Below are positions 44,698 through 47,474 of a stretch of 47,474 nucleotides of DNA, piece by piece. Each line of letters begins with the position of its first letter. The stretch's first letter is position 1. A program made the translations under genes and the position numbers. This DNA is from Candidatus Gemmiger stercorigallinarum. Its GTDB lineage: Bacteria; Bacillota; Clostridia; Oscillospirales; Ruminococcaceae. The stretch is taken from NCBI GenBank assembly GCA_019119495.1, contig DWWX01000013.1, forward strand, positions 1-47,474, read 5' to 3'. The notes beneath the pieces were generated by a model. It did no database searches. It saw only the letters and a list, made by a program, of their open reading frames with translations, and was not told where the DNA came from.

Positions 44698-46052
44698 TCG
44701 GGGCAATTTATCTCCTTTTGGGCGATTACACCTTTCAGACCTACAATCTGGTGCTGACCTATCTGCAGTGCTTCATCTGCCTGGCTTTTTTCACCCGGCG
44801 GCTGGAGCGCCGCAGGCATTTCGCGCTGCGGGTTGCGGTGTCGCTGGCGGGCGGCATCCTGCTGTGCTTTCCGCTGGTGATGCTGTACACCCATCTGAAT
44901 ACGCTGCCGGTCCGGGTGCTGTGCTACCTGATTGTCAGCCTGCTGAACTTTCTGGCGCTGGTGTTCTGCTGGAAGGACAACATTGAGGAGCTGCTGCTCA
45001 CCTTCTGTTCCGGCACGGCGGCCTACCAGCTGACCAACAAGCTCTATCCCCTGCTGCAGCTGCTGCGGGGCTACAATGATTTGACGACCATCTCGCTGTT
45101 CCACGAGGGTGACATCCAGTGGTGGGACTGGGCCATTTACTTTGCTTTTTACCTGGCCTGTTACTGGCTGCTCTCCCGGTTTTTCCAGCCCAAGAGCCGC
45201 CTTTACCGCAGCCGCCGCACCGCGATGAGCGTCGGCCTGCTTTCCGCCGCGACCATTCTGGTGGTGAACGTGCTGATCTGTGTTTCCCGCACCTATGAGA
45301 CCGAAAGCCTGGCGCTGGACATTGTCGTCAAGATCTTCTGCATCCTGTTTGGCATCGAGGTGCTGTTTGCCTGCACGCACATTTTCTTTCTCAACGAGCG
45401 GGACCACCAGATTGACGTGCTGCACCAGCTGTGGCGCCAAGACAAGGCCCAGTTCGAGTCCATCAAGGCCAATATGGATGTGATCAACATGAAGTGCCAC
45501 GACCTGAAGCACATCCTGGACAAAATTGCTGGTAAGCTTACCGCCGAAGAGACAGAGGCGCTGCGCTCCGCCATTGAGTTTTACGATTCCAGCATCAAAA
45601 CCGGCAACGAGGTGCTGGATGTGGTTTTGTGCGAAAAAGCCATGGCCTGCCAGCGGGACGGTATCCGCTTTACCTGCATGGCAGACGGAAGCCTCCTGGA
45701 CTTTTTGACACCCGTACAAATCTATACGCTGTTCGGCAACATAATGGACAACGCCATGGAGGCTGTGCGCAAATTGCCGGAGCCGGAACTTCGAGTCATC
45801 TCGCTCGTCTGCCGCGCGGACGGCGGGCAACTGCGGATCGAGGAATCCAACTATTTTACCGGCAGCCTGAGCTTGCACGGCGCCCTGCCGGAAACCCTGA
45901 AAGGGGATGCTTCCCGCCATGGCTATGGCACCCGCAGCATCCAATACATTGCACGCCTGTACGGCGGCGACATGAGCATCGAGAGCAGTGGCTCCATGTT
46001 TTTCCTGAATGTATGGTTCCCTTTGCGCCAGCAGGATGTGGCGCCTGGCTGA
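44694..46052 (+). CDS. GHKL sensor histidine kinase (AgrC/NatK-like)
   Basis: 452 aa. An N-terminal domain of about six membrane helices (residues 5-230) is followed by a short coiled region (LWRQDKAQFESIKANMDVIN), the phosphorylated histidine His269 in KCHDLKHILDK, and a GHKL ATP-binding domain with the N-box GNIMDNAMEAVRKL (near 346-360) and G-box RHGYGTRSIQYIARLYGG (near 415-430). This is the class that pairs with LytTR regulators, usually sensing peptides at the membrane. Translation is coupled to the regulator by a four-base overlap. Divergent from the membrane-anchored GH3 enzyme. Confidence 0.93.
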   Translation: MIGAIYLLLGDYTFQTYNLVLTYLQCFICLAFFTRRLERRRHFALRVAVSLAGGILLCFPLVMLYTHLNTLPVRVLCYLIVSLLNFLALVFCWKDNIEELLLTFCSGTAAYQLTNKLYPLLQLLRGYNDLTTISLFHEGDIQWWDWAIYFAFYLACYWLLSRFFQPKSRLYRSRRTAMSVGLLSAATILVVNVLICVSRTYETESLALDIVVKIFCILFGIEVLFACTHIFFLNERDHQIDVLHQLWRQDKAQFESIKANMDVINMKCHDLKHILDKIAGKLTAEETEALRSAIEFYDSSIKTGNEVLDVVLCEKAMACQRDGIRFTCMADGSLLDFLTPVQIYTLFGNIMDNAMEAVRKLPEPELRVISLVCRADGGQLRIEESNYFTGSLSLHGALPETLKGDASRHGYGTRSIQYIARLYGGDMSIESSGSMFFLNVWFPLRQQDVAPG

Positions 46053-46251
46053 CCGGGCGGCCGGCGCTTCTTTTACTGTACATACCTGCCAGGCGGGCCC
46101 GGCTTTCCGTGTCCGTCCACTGCAGTTTCACCGGCGCGTCTAGCTCGTCTCATGGTGATCGTCAGCGCATGGTTGTCAATAAAATCAGCTGCCGGTATCC
46201 CCTGTCCGCCCCACTGCTTTCATGGCAGGCAGATCGCACCGGAAAAGAAAG
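46053..46251. other. Gene-free interval downstream of the kinase
   Basis: About 200 bases with no frame of convincing similarity on either strand and no recognised RNA. It is the beginning of the transition from GC-rich core DNA to the AT-rich right end. The hairpin series at 46252-46407 follows. Confidence 0.5.
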
Positions 46252-46280
46252 CCGCCCGGATGCAGACTGCATCCGGGCGG
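46252..46280 (-). terminator. Hairpin 1 (third minus-strand terminator)
   Basis: CCGCCCGGATGCA (46252-46264), loop GAC, TGCATCCGGGCGG (46268-46280); on the minus strand followed by CTTTCTTTTCC. Confidence 0.75.
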
Positions 46281-46293
46281 TCGATGTGTTGTC

Positions 46294-46312
46294 CGGCCGG
46301 TTTTGCCGGCCG
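46294..46312. repeat. Hairpin 2 of the series
   Basis: CGGCCGG (46294-46300), loop TTTTG, CCGGCCG (46306-46312). No T-run follows it on the minus strand. Confidence 0.5.
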
Positions 46313-46327
46313 CGACAGGAATGGAAA

Positions 46328-46348
46328 AAGCCTGCATTCAGCAGGCTT
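46328..46348 (-). terminator. Hairpin 3 (second minus-strand terminator)
   Basis: AAGCCTGC (46328-46335), loop ATTCA, GCAGGCTT (46341-46348); on the minus strand followed by TTT. Confidence 0.75.
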
Positions 46349-46381
46349 CAAAACGCCGTTTTGGGGCGACAGAACAAAAAA

Positions 46382-46407
46382 ATTGGCCGACAGGCAAATC
46401 GGCCAAT
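46382..46407 (-). terminator. Hairpin 4 (first minus-strand terminator)
   Basis: ATTGGCCGA (46382-46390), loop of 8, TCGGCCAAT (46399-46407); on the minus strand followed directly by TTTTTT. It is the nearest terminator to the AT-rich gene, 70 bases past its stop. Confidence 0.85.
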
Positions 46408-46476
46408 CAATGTGGCGTGTCGTTCCAAAAAAGATATTTTATCAATCAGAACTTTTATGGTAATACATGCCTGGGT

Positions 46477-47265
46477 TTAGCACCGGGCAAATATATTTAA
46501 TAAATCACCACCAACAATACCAGATTTATAGTGTTTATAAATATATTCTGTAATTATTCGAGAATCCGTATTATTGTATGTATCCATGTTGGTTAGCTCA
46601 TATGTGTGATAATAACCACCAATGACAGTGTTAGAAAGTGCGTTATATTGCACAGTATATCCCAGATACTCATCCTCTTTAAGACTTTGTAAAACATCAA
46701 TTTGTTCTTGTACAGAAAAGTTATGGCAAAAATCTTCCAAAGTAATCCCTACAACATTCGTAACATTTACCTCGAAATATTCTTGTAGAATTGCGTGATT
46801 TGGAAGGCTATTCCACTCAACTAATAATGCAGCGGCCCTTTCGAAATCTCGCTGACACATTATTGCTCGAAATTTATTGGCGTATCCCGGTTCAAACTCT
46901 AAAGCAATCGCTTTATCGAAATACAATTCCGCAATTTCAAGGTTTGGCTCAACGTACAATCCATTTGCATATGCATATCCATAGTTATTGTTTCGGATTG
47001 CAGAACTTTCAGTATCACCATACGAATAAATGTTTAGCATTGTTTGATACTCTTCTGCATCAAACGCTATTTCTGCCTGTCTAAGTTTGTCCTCTGGTGA
47101 AATATCCCCTAAGTTGCCAATCACAGATACATTTGTGGTTTGAGATTGGTCAGCTTTAAATGTCGCGTTAAAATCGATCATCAATTTATTAATTTGTACC
47201 GATGTCGCAATTGTCGCCGCCAAAATAGTACCTATAATGGACAATGTACTCATAAATGTTTTCAT
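46477..47265 (-). CDS. AT-rich gene for a secreted or anchored repeat protein, unknown
   Basis: 262 aa, not recognised. Visibly AT-rich with AT-rich codons, against GC-rich neighbours, so recently acquired. An N-terminal hydrophobic stretch (MKTFMSTLSIIGTILAATIA) suggests a signal or anchor. The middle part (about residues 55-160) has Sel1/TPR-like helical pairs: EIAFDAEEYQTMLNIYSYGD, YGYAYANGLYVEPNLEIAEL, FDKAIALEFEPGYANKFRAI. Six cysteines or fewer, no catalytic motif. The ATG has no ribosome site upstream and lies at the 3' arm of a large hairpin, so translation is expected to be weak or regulated. Three tandem terminators follow. Next to the TnpV-like gene, it may be element cargo. Confidence 0.7.
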   Translation of the reverse strand: MKTFMSTLSIIGTILAATIATSVQINKLMIDFNATFKADQSQTTNVSVIGNLGDISPEDKLRQAEIAFDAEEYQTMLNIYSYGDTESSAIRNNNYGYAYANGLYVEPNLEIAELYFDKAIALEFEPGYANKFRAIMCQRDFERAAALLVEWNSLPNHAILQEYFEVNVTNVVGITLEDFCHNFSVQEQIDVLQSLKEDEYLGYTVQYNALSNTVIGGYYHTYELTNMDTYNNTDSRIITEYIYKHYKSGIVGGDLLNIFARC

Positions 47266-47312
47266 GATGTAATTTATAAAGGGTGGATTACACCACCGAA
47301 AATTACATCATG
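47263..47312. repeat. Nested inverted repeat covering the start of the AT-rich gene
   Basis: CATGATGTAATTT (47263-47275) and AAATTACATCATG (47300-47312) are perfect 13-bp arms; inside them GGTGG (47282-47286) pairs with CCACC (47293-47297). In the minus-strand mRNA the 3' arm ends with the start codon of the AT-rich gene. It could be a regulatory hairpin, a recombination site or an element end. Confidence 0.8.
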
Positions 47313-47350
47313 ACTGCGGCTCATTTGTGGCGAATGAAAAGACAGTTGTG

Positions 47351-47422
47351 ATGAAGGAGGGATGCCCTGCACCTGACCGTAACTGTCAACTCCACACATT
47401 CCCACAAAGGAGGCCGTTATGA
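47351..47422 (+). CDS. Short open frame coupled to the TnpV-like gene
   Basis: 23 codons from ATG 47351 (MKEGCPAPDRNCQLHTFPQR), stopping in a four-base overlap with the TnpV-like start (ATGA). The frame is open further upstream to 47273, so this may be the 3' end of a longer element gene whose start was lost, or a small leader. No ribosome site close to 47351 stands out; the family is not recognised. Confidence 0.35.
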   Translation: MKEGCPAPDRNCQLHTFPQRRPL

Positions 47423-47474
47423 AACTGACCTACACCCAATATGGGGATTATCTGATTCCCAATCTCGTATTGTC
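47419..47474 (+). CDS. TnpV-like transposon-encoded protein, N-terminus only
   Basis: The frame MKLTYTQYGDYLIPNLVL is seen before the edge; GDYLIPxL is the opening of the TnpV family found in Bacillota mobile elements. AAAGGAGG precedes ATG 47419. The gene continues beyond the window. It signals that a mobile element starts or continues to the right; assignment rests on 18 residues. Confidence 0.6.
   Translation, partial: MKLTYTQYGDYLIPNLVL

Noticed and set aside
46252-46407. CRISPR array
   Set aside because: The four stems differ in sequence and length and have no common repeat; they are terminator-like hairpins.
46791-47084. 97-codon plus-strand frame inside the AT-rich gene
   Set aside because: No ribosome site, no motif, and the opposite frame is longer with a signal-like N-terminus and repeat structure.

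Overview
The window comes from a GC-rich, anaerobic, low-complexity-wall (Gram-positive) Bacillota genome, most like the Oscillospiraceae/Ruminococcaceae gut lineage (Faecalibacterium/Subdoligranulum/Gemmiger-type). The basis is the HrcA/CIRCE heat-shock operon, SpoVT and SpoIID homologues, a class D sortase, a DUF896 protein, strong GGAGG ribosome sites, sigma-A promoters and class I (two-subunit) fumarase. This is inferred from gene content, not from a marker gene. Very high GC leaves long open frames on both strands, and most of those are shadows.

Layout. 1-3257 (minus): hrcA-grpE-dnaK from a sigma-A promoter with a perfect CIRCE; dnaK runs off the left edge. 3385-8258: spoVT, a NUDIX hydrolase, a Crp-family regulator, a polytopic membrane protein and an ftsW/rodA SEDS gene. 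8409-14659 (minus): one transcription unit thiI-cinA-(1136-aa chimera). The chimera is the most unusual gene: a decayed CinA-like cytoplasmic module, a linker, one membrane helix, a sortase-like domain without catalytic residues, and a SpoIID domain. 14697-17284: cysteine desulfurase and an Fe-S aldo/keto reductase. 17365-21591 (plus): proC-proB-proA for proline synthesis plus a metallo-beta-lactamase-fold hydrolase, with a structured non-coding repeat-like block between proC and proB. 21616-26172: trigger-factor-like lipoprotein, DUF896 protein, purA, and a cation-efflux transporter. 26181-29944: malic enzyme, fumarase alpha, a 70-aa protein with a duplicated motif, fumarase beta and a class D sortase, all tightly coupled. 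29945-32302: a divergent promoter pair (one side apparently making a short RNA), an Lrp/AsnC regulator, a zinc-ribbon membrane protein and a GT2 glycosyltransferase.

32362-38271 is a catabolic island: 6-phospho-beta-glucosidase, divergent from ridA-PTS EIIBC-aminotransferase, with a convergent YheO-type regulator followed by a 40-aa remnant of a hotdog thioesterase. PTS plus GH1 would import and split a phosphorylated beta-glucoside; the aminotransferase and RidA suggest a nitrogen-containing substrate. 38320-46052 holds a 5'-truncated FtsX-like permease joined at a perfect inverted repeat, a membrane-anchored GH3 enzyme with permuted domain order, and a divergent LytTR response regulator/GHKL kinase pair. 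From 46053 on the base composition changes: tandem terminators, an AT-rich secreted or anchored repeat protein whose start codon lies in a large hairpin, and the start of a TnpV-like transposon gene at the right edge, so the right end looks like a mobile-element boundary.

No tRNA, rRNA, CRISPR array or known riboswitch was recognised.
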